Shown piece by piece: positions 45,535 through 58,047 of a DNA stretch of 64,000 nt. Below the pieces are notes generated by a model. The model was not told the origin of the DNA. It did no database searches and saw only the letters and a program-made list of their open reading frames with translations. Origin of the DNA: Sambucus nigra. Taxonomy: Eukaryota > Streptophyta > Magnoliopsida > Dipsacales > Adoxaceae. The stretch covers positions 52,524,284-52,588,283 of the forward strand of contig OX422213.1 of assembly GCA_949130495.1 (NCBI GenBank), written 5' to 3'. The translations under genes were made by a program, and so were the position numbers. The first letter of the stretch is position 1, and each line of letters opens with the position of its first letter.

Positions 45535-48483
45535 GGTAATACCCCGTATTTTTGGCGATATTTATTTTTGGAATTAATTAATTAAATGAGAATTAATTGG
45601 GAATTAATCCGGATAAAATACTAGCGAGATGTGAGTTGGTATTTGACTATATTGAGTATATATGATGATATATGAATATTGAATTATGAAATTTGTCGTG
45701 AGATTTATATACGACAATTTGGACATTTTATTGGGACGCGTGAGACAGTCGCGTCAGGATATAATTATTTTAATCATAAAAGTGAATTTAAATTCTATTA
45801 ATCGTATGTCCGTTTTGATTGTGCCAACGCGTCCGGAAGGGTCGAGATAGTCAGAAAACACTAGCCGGGGGTTTAGTTTGGGTCCCGGGGTATTTTTAGG
45901 CCATACCGGCAACATAAAGGGTATTTTGGTAATTTTGTATTTTTGGGAATTAAAAGTGACGAAAATTAGTAAATTATATCTGATGTGGATTTGGCCCACT
46001 AAACCACTAACCAAACCATGTTAACCCAATAGGCTACGTAGGTTATTAGAATTTAGGTTTCTAATTTTTTCCAAAACAAACCCTAGCCACCATAGCTATT
46101 GGAGAAGAAAGCTTGGAAAGAGAGAGATAGAGGAGAAAAGCTCGGAGAGAGAGAGAAAGCTTCATCAAATCGTCATAAAAAATCTGAGATTGAATCAAGG
46201 CAAGTGGTTTAATTTACGTTTTTATGCAGTAAATGCTTCTTCTATGCTTAGACTATTTAATAATCATAATTAATTGGGAGATAATTGAAAACCCATGAAA
46301 CTGGAGTTGTTAATAAATTTTGGAGATAGGTTTGCATGTAGAAATGTTATTGGAAGATCGAATTAAGAGAATTATAAGTTTATGTGTTATAAAAACGGAT
46401 TTATTTCTGGAAATTGATGATTTATAATCTTAGGGTTTATGTTCTTGAAAAATTGGGGAAAAGTGATGAGACTTGTGATTTGGTGATGTTTAGGATGAAT
46501 TATTCCCTAAAAACACATTAGTATGTGACCTTGATATGTTTAGGATTGATTAGAGACCTTAAAACGTTGTTGGGACGAATTTTAGAGGACAATTGAGGAG
46601 TAGAAATTGGTGAAAAACGAAAGTAGAAATTCTGGGCACGAAACTGGTCGTTCGTTAGAAGGCCTCCCCAGGTCGTTCGAACGAGCTCATTCGAACGAGC
46701 TTCTAACGAGTTGACCAGTTGCTTCTAACGAGGGGGAATTCGTTCGATACCTTCATTCGAACGAGATGTCGTTAGAAGGCTCAGTTCGTTCGAACGAACT
46801 GAATCTCGTTCGAACAGTCTCGTTCGAACGAGACTTCTAACGAGCTGGCAGTTTAGGCCTTTTTGGCCTGTTTTGATTTTGGGAGTCCCGTAAACTTGTT
46901 CGATGATAGAGATAACATTCATTTGATGATGTATTGGTATACTTGACATATTTGGGATATAATGAGGAGTAAATTATATAATTATGGAACGAATCAAATA
47001 GACATTTTGAGTCGAGACGTGAGTGCCTACTACGACGTGAGAATAAATTATGGCGTGTATGATTATGAACCGGGATTATATAAATTGTATAAATTATAAG
47101 TTGGTACGAGAAGGCGATATGTACTACAATTAAACTACGGTGATTACTAAGATGCGTGTTTACTTAGTATTGATATATGATTTGTGTGTATGGCATACCT
47201 ACCATACTTGCTATCACGGGAGGTTTGCGTTCGCTTAGGACCCTCTAATCCTTATGTGCCTACGGGGGGGATTTAGACTGGTACCTCGAGAACATAGGTC
47301 AGAGAAGGACTTATTGGGATGTTGATAAGTCTGCTGATCATGGGAGCGTAGGTATGTGCGTGACCCATGTGATGTGACTGTGTTCGCCTCCACTGTTTGT
47401 GATTTGTGTTACCTAAACGATTCCTGAGAGATTCGAAATGCGTGATCCTTATGTACGTGATGTACCGGGATGGATAGCTGAGTATGTGTGCATCGCAACT
47501 TAATCTCGGGGTGCTTATATTGTATATTTATGTTGTGGAAAATATACACTTTATTATGGGAACTTTCATATGGTATTGTGTGTATAAATTTGGAAAATAT
47601 AAAAGGGATAATATCTAATGAGTTGTGTTGCTTTTATGGGAGAAACTGAATTTACGTTAAGCCCCTATTTGAATGAGATCGTTATAATGTAAATGGGAAC
47701 CGAGTAATAAGAGTAGAACCTATGACAGTCTAGCTAGATATGATGTCACTTAGCTAGGGATTAGTGTCATTTTAGATGGGTACTTACGTTAGGAGTGCAC
47801 ATTTAGTCGAGAGGTGAGAATTTCATGTGAGTTCATGTCCTAACATGTACTTTGCATTTAATGTTTTAAATGTTTTTACAGCACTTGCTGGTTTTTAAAA
47901 TATCTCCACATTCGGGCTCTGACCCATTTGCTTTCAAATCTATTTTCTTGTAAAGCCATTTTAAGTGCCCATCCACAAGGACACCACGCATATGATTCTC
48001 ATTCCAATGACGAGCTGTAGTTGTTTGTGGAAGTTACAGGGATTTGATTTTAGACGCTTCTATCATTTGGATTCCATGTTCAGTATTCCTTAGTTGTAGG
48101 GCCTGTTGCCCAAATTCTATTAGAGACATTTACATTTCAGTTTTTCCGACTTTGGCATGTATTAATTCAGTATTCAGTATTTCGTTACTTATTTCAGTTG
48201 TGGGATTTGTTGTGAGGAGTTTTTCCTCCGGATTTATTTATATCATGTGATGGTTATTCTATTATTTCGTTATGGTGAATGGTGATATTATTCTTGCTTT
48301 AAATCTTTTACTGCATGTTAATCAGACTTTAATTAAAATTTGACAACTTACTTTTTAAATACTAGGTGGTTAGTAATAATAAAATGTTTTCGACAGTGAT
48401 GCTATTAACTGAGCCAACTTGGCATTTTGATTTAATTTAATAAAGGAGTAGCTACCCGGTATTTAATTAGTCGGGGTGTCACA
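45535..48483 (+). repeat. Element D 5' LTR
   Basis: Starts GGTAATACCCCG (the first base of TG has mutated) and ends GGGTGTCACA. It is homologous to 53342-56288 and, reversed, to the solo LTR 2311-5239. A dense TTCGAA palindrome cluster lies at 46640-46860. Frames 45754-46014, 46725-46949 and 48044-48250 are not genes. Confidence 0.95.
46640..46860. repeat. TTCGAA palindrome cluster in element D 5' LTR
   Basis: CGTTCGAACG and TTCTAACGAG words alternate. It includes a perfect 22-bp palindrome at 46781-46802 (half TCAGTTCGTTC) and a perfect 18-bp one at 46817-46834 (GTCTCGTTCGAACGAGAC). The same cluster is at 54440-54660 in the 3' LTR. Confidence 0.95.
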
Positions 48484-48485
48484 GG

Positions 48486-48500
48486 TTGTATCAGAGCATC
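48486..48500 (+). promoter_or_regulatory. Primer binding site of element D
   Basis: TTGTATCAGAGCATC, close to the TGGTATCAGAGC form complementary to initiator Met tRNA, beginning two bases after the LTR. Confidence 0.8.
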
Positions 48501-48668
48501 AGGTTCTAGTGTCCTTTAGGATCTGTACGGCTATTATGTTTTGGCTAAGTATTCTTTGATATAGAGCCCTATATTATAGGACCGTTGTACTATTTTTGTG
48601 TATGCTTCGTTCTTCAGATATTTTTAAGTTTATAAACTGTGAACTTATAAACTTTATCCTTATTTCAG

Positions 48669-49830
48669 ATGCCTCCACGACGTGCACGACGAGTTCCCAG
48701 GGATGCAACGCCAGAACCCCAGCCCGCTCCAGTTCCGGGCATGATGAACGCTGCTGAGGTTGCAGCCATTGTAGCCCAACCGATAAATGCCGCAATTGCC
48801 GTAGTTCAGCAGGCACCACCTCAGGCGCCAGTTGCCGCGCCAGTATAGGCAAATGCATTCCCGTCTGCTTGGGAACGTGTACGTGACGCTTTTCAGAAAG
48901 CGCATCCGCCAGAGTTTGCAGGTAGCTCAGATGTGGTAGTCTCGAGCCAGTGGAGGAAGGATATACAGAGGCACTTGAGGATGTATGAGTGCACGGACGT
49001 TCAGAAGCAGTTGCTAGCTACTTTCAAGCTAGTTGGATCTGCACTACAGTGGTGGGAGTCTATTACCACCGTGGAGGAGAGGGATACTCTCACTATTTAA
49101 GACTTTTGGGTGCGGTTCGACCGCAAGTACTTTCCGCCAGCTGTTCACACGGAAATGAGGAGGAAACTGATGAATCTGAAGCAAGAGGTAAGACCGTGGC
49201 CGAGTATGAGTCCGAGTTCACGAATCTGTTGAATGTCGTTCCGGATGAGATACCGACAGAAAAGAAGAAGATTGAGAAATTCACCGACGGGTTGACATGG
49301 AGGATCCGTCAGCATCTGTTAGGGAACCTTTCGTTGGTCACTTATTCTGATGTGGTTAACGCTGCTTTGTTACACTTCCAGGATCACCCCTTTCATATGG
49401 CTGAGGGCAAGAGATCGGGAGAGTCTAGCCATCAGGGCAGGACTGGAGGACATGGTGCCGGTGGGGCACAATCTGTTCAGGGGTAGAGACAGGGTGAGCA
49501 GGGTTCCCAGTAGGGGAATCAAAAGAGGTTCAGATCAGGGAATTACAGGCACGGATAGGGAGGTTTCCGTCAGGGCCATCAGGATCCAAACGGCCATCAG
49601 GGCCAACAGGGGCAGAATGGGCAGCAGTTTCAGCAGGGCCAGCAGGGCCAAGGGAGGAACGGCAACGGCCACCAGGGCTGGGGACAGCAGGGGCAGAGAG
49701 GAGGGAACTTCCCAGGGAAGTGTTATGTTTGTGGCAAGACTGTCCATAAACGACAGGATTGTCCTGATAGGGGCAGGGCCCCACAGCAGAAGCAGCAGGG
49801 TGCTCGCCAGGAGCCGCAGAGGCCTATGTT
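48669..49830 (+). pseudogene. Element D gag
   Basis: ATG at 48669 begins MPPRRARRVPRDATPEPQPA. The capsid core follows (WERVRDAFQKAHPPEFAGSS, FKLVGSALQWWESI), with TAG 48846 and TAA 49098. A single-base frameshift lies near 49187. It continues TVAEYESEFTNLLNVVPDEI and WRIRQHLLGNLSLVTYSDVV, then a Gly/Gln-rich stretch with TAG at 49484, 49511 and 49556. The CCHC knuckle CYVCGKTVHKRQDC is at 49721-49762. The 301-codon frame 49350-50255 overlaps in the wrong frame and is not a gene. Confidence 0.88.
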
Positions 49831-49970
49831 TCCCGCCTTTCTCCTCGCACCGCCACAGATGGCAGCATTTCCACCCATTCCAGCAGTCCCAGCTCAGCAG
49901 GGGCAGCTACAGTATGGACGTGTCTATAACGTCCACCAGGCAGCAGTTCCACAGGCACCGCCCGCGATTG

Positions 49971-51854
49971 AGGGTACGTTTCCTATCCATGGCACTATGG
50001 GTCGGGTATTGTTTGATATGGGGCTACACATTGTTTTATAGCTACACATTTTGCGAAGGCTTTAGGGTTGTTGGCCACAGCGGAGAGCACAGTGACGTGT
50101 GTCGACTCACCATTGGGGAATGGGTCACTTATATTCTTTATATGCCGGGGATGGGGGGTAGAGATTGGTGGTTTGGTATTACCTGCAGACATGTTGGTAT
50201 TAGATATGCATGTGCACGATGTGATTATCAGTATGGATTGGCTCGTAGCTTATAGGGCCATGATTGATTGCTTCAGCGGGAGCATTGTTTTTTCCATTCC
50301 GGGGCAAGAGATATTTGTAGTGGCGATGCCTCGCCCAGAGGGAGGTTCGACCGCTCATCTGTATTACATAGAGGAGGATACCTCCAAGGAGGTTGTGATT
50401 CCTTTAGATTCGATCCCAGTTTTCAGGGAGTATTCGGATGTCTTTCAGGAGATACCAGGCCTACCCCCTAGTCGAGAGATAGACTTTGTTATAGACTTAT
50501 TGCCCGATACGAGACCTATAGCACGCGCACCGTACCGGATGGCTCCGGCAGAGATGCGAGAGCTACGAGATCAGATAGAGCAGCTGTTAGGTCAGGGATT
50601 TATTCGCAGGAGTACCTCACCTTGGGGCGCTCCAGTTTTGTTTGTGAAGAAGAGGGACGGTTCACTAAGATTGTGTGTGGACTACCGAGAGTTGAATAAG
50701 GTCACGATACGGAATAAGTATCCGTTGCCTCGAATCGATGACTTATTCGACCAGTTGATAGGAGCTTCTTTCTTCTCGAAGATTGATTTGAGATTGAGAT
50801 ACCATCAGTTGCGTATCAGGGAGGAGGATGTCTCGAAGACTACGTTCTTGTCGAGATATGGTTCTTACGAGTTTCGGGTTATGCCTTTTGGTTTGACCAA
50901 TGCTCCAGCAGTGTTTATGGACTTGATGAACAAAGTGTTCAGGGATTTCCTAGATTAGTTTGCCATTGTCTTCATCGATGATATTCTGGTTTACTCCCAG
51001 ACAGAGGAGGAGCACGCCGAACATTTGAGGCAAGTTTTGCAGACACTACGTCATAACGAGTTGTATGCAAAGTATGAGAAATGCGGGTTTTGGCTGAAGG
51101 AGGTCCTGATTTTGGGACATATTATTTCCGACCGGGGAATATCTGTTGATCCGGGGAAGGTATCCGCGGTGAGGGAGTGGGGAAAGCCCACGACACCAAT
51201 GGAGATTCGTAGTTTCTTGGGTCTAGCAGGATACTACAGGAGGTTTATTCGGGGTTTCTCGAAGATAGCAGGTCCTTTGACACATCTAACTCGTAAGGGT
51301 GTGCCATTCATCTGGAGTGATGCCTGTCAGTTGGCATTCGATGAATTGAAGGATAAATTAACCTCAGCACCTGTGTTAGCATTGCCGAGACCGGGAGTTG
51401 AGTATTTGGTTTACACCGATGCATCTTTGCAAGGACTTGGAGGTGTATTGCAGCAGGAGAGACAGGCCATAGCTTATGCTTCCCGTAAGCTTAAGCCTCA
51501 TGAGAAGAATTACCCCACGCATGATTTGGAGTTGGCGGCAGTGGTATTTGCCCTACGGATTTGGAGGCACTATCTTTTGGGGGAGAAGTCCAATTATTCA
51601 CGGACCACAAGTCCCTACAGTACCTGTTCACACAGAAGGAGTTGAACATGCGGCAAAGGAGGTGGCTTGAGTTTGTGAAGGACTACCAGTTCGATATTCA
51701 GTATCACCCGAGTAAGGCTAACGTGGTAGCAGACGCGTTAAGCCGTAGGCCAGCAGATGAGGTGGCAGGGGTGTGGAAGGCAAAGTGGAAGGAGTTGGGA
51801 CACCAGGATGCAGTGGCCCGATATTTCATGTCTGTGATGACCGTTACACCGTAG
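49971..51854 (+). pseudogene. Element D protease, reverse transcriptase and RNase H
   Basis: The protease start ([17 protein letters not shown]) has D-M-G in place of the usual D-S/T-G, then TAG at 50039 and a frame change. It continues [16 protein letters not shown] from 50068. [62 protein letters not shown], a TAG at 50956 and FIDDILVYS (codons for FIDD 50971-50982). RNase [39 protein letters not shown], a single-base shift near 51590, [12 protein letters not shown] and [10 protein letters not shown] final TAG is at 51852. The FIDD form is normal for chromoviruses. Confidence 0.9.
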
Positions 51855-51896
51855 ATTGTCACGAAGGTAGTACGGGCACAGGCTAATGACTCGTTA

Positions 51897-53331
51897 ATGT
51901 CAGAAGCAGATAGTTCGATTACTAGCAGAGGGAGCCGAGTCCTATACCGTCAGCTCAGACGGGGGATTACGCTTCAATGGGAGATTGGTGGTTTCGGAAG
52001 GGGAGGAATTGCGACACGAGGTGATGGCAGAGTCGCACGGCTCACGGTTCGCGGTACATCCCGGAGGGGACAAAATGTACCAAGACATGAGACGCCAGTA
52101 TTGGTGGAGCAGTATGAAGAGAGATATCGCTGTGTTTGTTTCGAAATGCACCACTTGTCAGCTAGTAAAAGTGGATCATCAGAGACCGACAGGACTTCTA
52201 CAACCGTTGGAGGTTTCGAGGTGGATGTGGGAGAGCATATCCATGGACTTTATCACGGGGTTGCCTACGTCGCAGAGGGGTCACGACTCCGTTTGGGTAA
52301 TTGTGGACAGGTTGTCCAAAGTCGCTCACTTTTTACCCGTAAGGACTGACTACACTACGGGACAGTATGCCCAGCTCTTCATTTCGGAGATAGTGAGACT
52401 TCACGGTGTGCCCCTAAATATCGTGTCTGACAGAGACAAGATATTTGTTTCGCGATTTTGGGAGAGTTTCCAGGAGGCCATGGGCACAAAATTGCGGTTG
52501 AGTACGTCTTATCATACGCAGACCGATGGGCAGACCGAGCGCACAAATCAGATGTTGGAGGACATGCTACGCATGTGCATCATTGACTTTGGGGGTGGAT
52601 GGGAGCAGTACCTTCCACTGGTAGAGTTTGCTTATAATAACTCCTACCAGTTCACTATTGGCATGGCTCCGTTTGAGGCGTTGTACGATAGGCCTTGTCG
52701 TTCCCCAGCATGTTGGTTAGAGGTGGGGGACAACAAACTACTTGGGCTGGAAGTGATTCAGGATACTTCGGCAAGGATTGAGTTGATTCGGAGTCGCATT
52801 CGGGTAGCTCAAGACCGACAGAAGAGTTATGCTGATGCGAAGAGATCTTTCAGGGAGTTCCAAGTGGGGGACTAGGTTTTGCTCAGAGTATCTCCTATGA
52901 AGGGGATTATGCGTTTCGGGAAGAAGGGGAAGTTGGCACCGAGGTATGTGGGGCCGTTTCCTATTATTGAGCGGATTGGACCAGTTGCGTATAGACTCGG
53001 GTTACCGGAGCATTTACACCGGATTCACGATGTGTTTCATATTTCCTCGCTAAGGATATATCTCAGGAACGATTTGGCTCATTCTCACATCGCTTTGGAG
53101 GAGATTGATCTACAACCAGATAGTTCCTACGAGGAGGGGCCGATTGCTATTTTGGACCGAAGTGAGAGGAAGCTGCGGTCAAAGATAGTTCCGTTAGTGC
53201 GTGTTCAGTGGCGACATCACAATGTCGAGGAGTCCACATGGGAACGCGAGGATGAGATGCGCGAACGTTATCCAGAGTTGGTTATCAGGTACTTTCTAGT
53301 TTTGAATTTCGGGACGAAATTCTGTTATTAG
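51897..53331 (+). pseudogene. Element D integrase with C-terminal chromodomain
   Basis: Frame 51985-52875 holds the zinc-binding region (AVHPGGDKMYQDMRRQYWWS, CTTCQ) and the DDE core: SMDFITGLP, IVSDRDKIFVSRFW and SYHTQTDGQTERTNQ. A TAG at 52873 falls where Trp is usual (VGD, then [10 protein letters not shown]). The GPY/F-type region follows ([20 protein letters not shown]), then [12 protein letters not shown] and a chromodomain-like end ([20 protein letters not shown]) to the stop at 53329. Chromodomains steer chromovirus integration to marked chromatin. Apart from the Trp stop this domain set looks nearly intact. Confidence 0.9.
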
Positions 53332-53341
53332 GGGGGAAGTA
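53328..53341 (+). promoter_or_regulatory. Polypurine tract of element D
   Basis: TTAGGGGGGAAGTA immediately before TGTAATACC of the 3' LTR, downstream of the GGGACGAAATTC words common at the end of chromovirus coding regions. Confidence 0.88.
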
Positions 53342-56288
53342 TGTAATACCCCGTATTTTTGGCGATATTTATTTTTGGGATTAATTAATTAAATGAGAAT
53401 TAATTGGGAATTAATCCGGATAAAATACTAGCGAGATGTGAGTTGGTATTTGACTATATTGAGTATATATGATGATATATGAATATTGAATTATGAAATT
53501 TGTCGTGAGATTTATATACGGCAATTTGGACATTTTATTGGGACGCGTGAGACAGTCGCGTCAGGATATAATTATTTTAATCATAAAAGCGAATTTAAAT
53601 TTTATTAACCGTATGGTTGTTTTGAGTGCGCCAACGCGTCCGAAAGGGTCGAGATAGTCAGAAAACACTAGCCGGGGGTTTAGTTTGGGTCCCAGGGTAT
53701 TTTTAGGCCATACCGGCAACATAAAGGGTATTTTGGTAATTTTGTATTTTTGGGAATTAAAAGTGACGAAAATTAGTAAATTATATCTGATGTGGATTTG
53801 ACCCACTAAACCACTAACCAACCCATGTTAACCCAATAGGCTACGTAGGTTATTAGAATTTAGGTTTCTAATTTTTCCCAAAACAAACCCTAGCCACCAT
53901 AGCTATTGGAGAAGAAAACTTGGAAAGAGAGAGATAGAGGAGAAAAGCTGGGAGAGAGAGAGAAAGCTTCATCAAATCGTCGTCAAAATCTGATATTGAA
54001 TCAAGGCAAGTGGTTTAATTTACGTTTTTATGCAGTAAATGCCTCTTCCATGCTTAGACTATTCAATAATCATAATTAATTGGGAGATAATTGAAAACCC
54101 ATGAAACTGGAGTTGTTAATAAATTTTGGAGATAGGTTTGCATGTATAAATGTTATTGGAAGATCGAATTAAGAGAATTATAAGTTTATGTGTTATAAAA
54201 ACGGATTTATTTCTGGAAATTGATGATTTATAATCTTAGGGTTTATGTTCTTGAAAAATTGGGAAAAAGTGATGAGACTTGTGATTTGGTGATGTTTAGG
54301 ATGAATTATTCCCTTAAAACACGTTAGTATGTGACCTTGATATGTTTAGGATTGATTAGAGACCTTAAAACGTTGTTGGGACGAATTTTAGAGGAGAATT
54401 GAGGAGTAGAAATTGGTGAAAAACGAAAGTAGAAATTCTAGGCACGAAACTGGTCGTTCGTTAAAAGGCCTCCCCAGGTCGTTCGAACGAGCTCATTCGA
54501 ACGAGCTTCTAACGAGTTGACCAGTTACTTCTAACGAGAGGGAATTCTTTCGATACCTTCATTCGAACGAGATGTCGTTAGAAGGCTCAGTTCGTTCGAA
54601 CGAACTGAATCTCATTCGAACAGTCTCGTTCGAACGAGACTTCTAACGAGCTGGCAGTTTAGGCCTTTTTGGCTTGTTTTGATTTTGGGAGTCCCGTAAA
54701 CTTGTTCGATGATAGAGATAACATTCCTTTGATGATTTATTGGTATACTTGGGACATTTGGGATATAATAAGGAGTAAATTATATAATTGTGGAACGAAT
54801 CAAATAGACATTTTGAGTCGAGACGTGAGTGCCTACTACGACGTGAGAATAAATTATGGCGTGTATGATTATGAACCGGGATTATATAAATTGTATAAAT
54901 TATAAGTTGGTACGAGAAGGCGATATATACTACAATTAAACTACGGTGATTACTAAGATGCGTGTTTACTTAGTATTGATATATGATTTGTGTGTATGAC
55001 ATACCTACCATACTTGCTATCACGGGAGGTTTGCGTTCACTTAGGACCCTCTAATCCTTATGTGCCTACGGGGGGGATTTAGACTGGTACCTCGAGAACA
55101 TAGGTCAGAGAAGGACTTATTGGGATGTTGATAAGTCTGCTGATCGTGGGAGCGTAGGTATGTGCGTGACCCATGTGATGTGACTGTGTTCGCCTCCACT
55201 ATTTGTGATTTGTGTTATCTGAACGATTCCTGAGAGATTCGGAATGCGTGATCCTTATGTACGTGATGTGCCGAGATGGATAGCAGAGTATGTGTGCACC
55301 GCAGCTTAGTCTCGGGGTGCTTATATTGTATATTTATGTTGTGGAAAATATACACTTTATTATGGGAACTTTCATATGGTATTGTGTGTATAAATTTGGA
55401 AAATATAAAAGGGATAATCTCTAATGAGTTGTGTTCTTTTATGGGAGAAACTAAATTTACGTTAAGCCCCTATTTAAATGAGATCGTTATAATGTAAATG
55501 GGAACCGAGTAATAAGAGTAGAACCTATGACAGTCTAGCTAGATATGATGTCACTTAGCTAGGGATTAGTGTCATTTTAGATGGGTACTTACGTTAGGAG
55601 TGCACATTTAGTCGAGAGGTGAGAATTTCATGTGAGTGCACGTCCTAACATGTACTTTGCATTTAATGTTTTAAATGTTTTTAAAGAACTTGCAGGTTTT
55701 TAAAATATCTCCACATTCGGGCTCTGACCCGCTTGCTTTCAAATCTATTTTCTTGTAAAACCATTTTAGGTGCCCAGCCACAAGGACACCACGCATAGGA
55801 TTCTCATTCCGATGACGAGCTGTAGCTGTTTGTGGAAGTTACAGGGATTTTCTTTTATACGCTTCTATCATTTGGATTCCATGTTCTGTATTCCTCAGTT
55901 GTAGGGCCTGTTGCCCAAATTCTATTAGAGACATTTCCATTTCAGTTTTTCAGACTTTGGCATGTATTAATTCAGTATTCAGTATTTCGTTACTTATTTC
56001 AGTTGTGGGATTTGTTGTGAGGAGTTTTTCCTCCGGATTTATTTATATCATGTGATGGTTATTCTATTATTTCGTTATGGTGAATGGGGATATTATTCTT
56101 GCTTTAAATCTTTTATTGCATGTTAATCAGACTTTAATTAAAATTTGACAACTTACTTTTTAAATACTAGGTAGTTAGTAATAATAAAATGTTTTCGACA
56201 GTGATGCTATTAACTGAGCCAACTTGGCATTTTGATTTAATTTAATAAAGGGGTAGCTACCCGGTATTTAATTAGTCAGGGTGTCACA
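53342..56288 (+). repeat. Element D 3' LTR
   Basis: TGTAATACCCC to GGGTGTCACA, 2947 bp, near-identical to the 5' LTR with scattered, mostly transition, differences. The TTCGAA palindrome cluster is at 54440-54660, with its 22-bp palindrome at 54587-54608. Frames 53561-53821, 54669-54905, 55276-55497 and 55832-56020 are not genes. Confidence 0.95.
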
Positions 56289-57561
56289 ACCTCATCAAAA
56301 GCTGAGACCCACTACAAAGAGGTTTCTCAGAGGGCTCTCCGTTCGTGGCTAAGATAGTGAATTTCCCAACCCCTTCCAAGTTAAGCCACCTACAGTGTCT
56401 CCTAAGTATGACGGTAACACCAACCTTATACATCATATTGAGATGTACCAATCTGCGGTGGACATTTACTCAATAACAGATGAGATGAAGTGTCGGGCTT
56501 TCTTTGAGACTTTGACGGGAGCTACACACATCTGGTTTACCTCTCTTCCGAAGAACTCAATAGAGAACTTTAAGGGCTTGGCTGAACGGTTCATTCATAA
56601 TTTCTATTTTGGGGTAAGATCTCAAAAGAAGACCACCCATCTATTGTATGTCAAGCAAGGAAAGAACGAAAGTCTAAGAGACTACATTGCTAGATTCAAC
56701 AAAGAAAAATTGGAGGTTAAAGATTACGAAGAGAATATAACTATGACCGCTCTCATAGTAGGTCTCTATAAAGGGAAGTTGTTATGGAAGCTCGCAGAAG
56801 ACCTTCTGAAGTCCATATCAGAGTTATTGGCAACTGCAGGTAAGGTCATGAACACTGAAGAGGCCATGTCCGCAAAGTGTGAGGATGAAAACAACAGTAG
56901 CAGCGGGAAGTTCCAAAGAAAGAAGGACGGAAAGAAGAGGTCAGGTGATGACAAGTTTGCACGTTATACCCCTCTAACTGTGAGCTGTGAACACATCCGC
57001 AAAGAGATTAAGAATGACCAGTCTCTGAGATGGTCAGAGAAGCTGAAGGAGCCTCCACATAAGAGGAATAAGAACTTATGGTGCGAGTTCCACCAGGACC
57101 ATGGCCACGTGACAGACAAGTGCTTCGCCTTAAAGTATGAGATCGAGAAGATGTTGAAATCCAGAAAGTTGAGGAAGTATGTTGATGGCAAGGCTCCTAA
57201 GAGGGGAAGAGATGAACCTAAAAATAAGAGAAATGACGGATGTCGTGACGATGTTCCAACAAGAAGAGACGATGACTCAGATGACTCAGATGAAGATGAT
57301 CCAGACCTCCCACTAAAAGATGACAACGCCCCAGTGAAGAGGGTTGGTATGATCTCCTTCAGTATTAACACCATATGCGGAGGACTAGCAGGGGGTGGCT
57401 CTGAAGTGGCTGGCCGAAAAGATCATGTGGCAGAGGCCAAGTCAGTGGCCAAACTAGAAGTGGTAAATCTGGCATCTTCAGAAACCAAGCAGAAGAAAAA
57501 GAAAGTGGATATGGACACTTTATGGTCGGGTTCTCCCGACTCGACTTCAAAGGTATCCTAG
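56289..57561 (+). pseudogene. Element G gag, C-terminal part, into protease
   Basis: The frame 56395-57561 (388 codons) is the longest intact frame in the window. Capsid: LIHHIEMYQSAVDIYSITDE, HIWFTSLPKNSIENFKGLAE, LRDYIARFNKEKLEVKDYEE. A Lys-rich link leads to the nucleocapsid knuckle LWCEFHQDHGHVTDKCFALK (57075-57134). An acidic Asp-rich stretch (RRDDDSDDSDEDDPDLP) and a basic KQKKKKVDMDT lead to the protease, where a frameshift near 57520 moves it to the next frame. Gag would form the particle and package RNA. Confidence 0.88.
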
Positions 57562-57905
57562 CTCCGCATGACGACCCATTGGTAATCACAACAAGGGTGC
57601 ATGGATGCGAGGTACAAAGAATTCTTATAGATGGAGGAAGTTCAGCAGATGTGATGTTCTGGCCCTATTTCAAAAGCTTAGGCCTTAGTAGAGCTAGGCT
57701 GGTTCCTTATCATCATTCGTTAATTGGCTTCAGCAGCGAAAAGGTCCATCCGTTGGGCATGTATGAGATAGACGTGTGAATGGGTGATGAGTGGCCTAAG
57801 AGGTTGACATGGAAGATCAAATTTTTTCTTATGGATGAAAACGTCTTCTCTGCCTATAACCTCATAATAGGAAGAGTAGCCCTTAAGGAGTTTGAAGTTG
57901 TGCCG
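57522..57905 (+). pseudogene. Element G aspartic protease
   Basis: FSRLDFKGILAPHDDPLVIT then LIDGGSSADVMFWPYF, the active site in D-G-G form. YHHSLIGFSSEKVHPLGMYE follows; a TGA at 57777 interrupts, and FFLMDENVFSAYNLIIGRVA continues in the next frame (57780-58064). Confidence 0.85.
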
Positions 57906-58047
57906 TCGACGATCCACCAAATGCTAAAATTCTCGCCCCCCTATGGGGTAGGGGAAGTGCAGGGCGACCAGACCAAAGCAAGAGAATGCTACTTCAACTC
58001 GGCCCAAGAGAGAGAGGCCCATAAGAGAGCAACCACCACGTATAACA

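Larger units (their letters stand above)
45535..56288 (+). mobile_element. Element D: Tekay-like chromovirus (Ty3/gypsy), inserted in G gag
   Basis: 10.75 kb, flanked by a perfect duplication ACCTC (45530-45534 and 56289-56293). Long LTRs (2949 and 2947 bp) differ at only a few percent by eye, so it is the youngest large element here. PBS 48486-48500 and polypurine tract 53328-53341 border the coding region: gag with CCHC knuckle, protease, RT, RNase H, integrase and chromodomain. Long LTRs, an initiator-Met type PBS and a C-terminal chromodomain fit the Tekay/Del clade. Stops and frameshifts disable it. Confidence 0.92.

Noticed and set aside
49350..50255. 301-codon plus-strand frame, the second longest in the window
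   Set aside because: It overlaps element D gag (CCHC knuckle in another frame) and protease; Arg/Ser-rich composition reflects the Gly/Gln-rich gag read out of frame.
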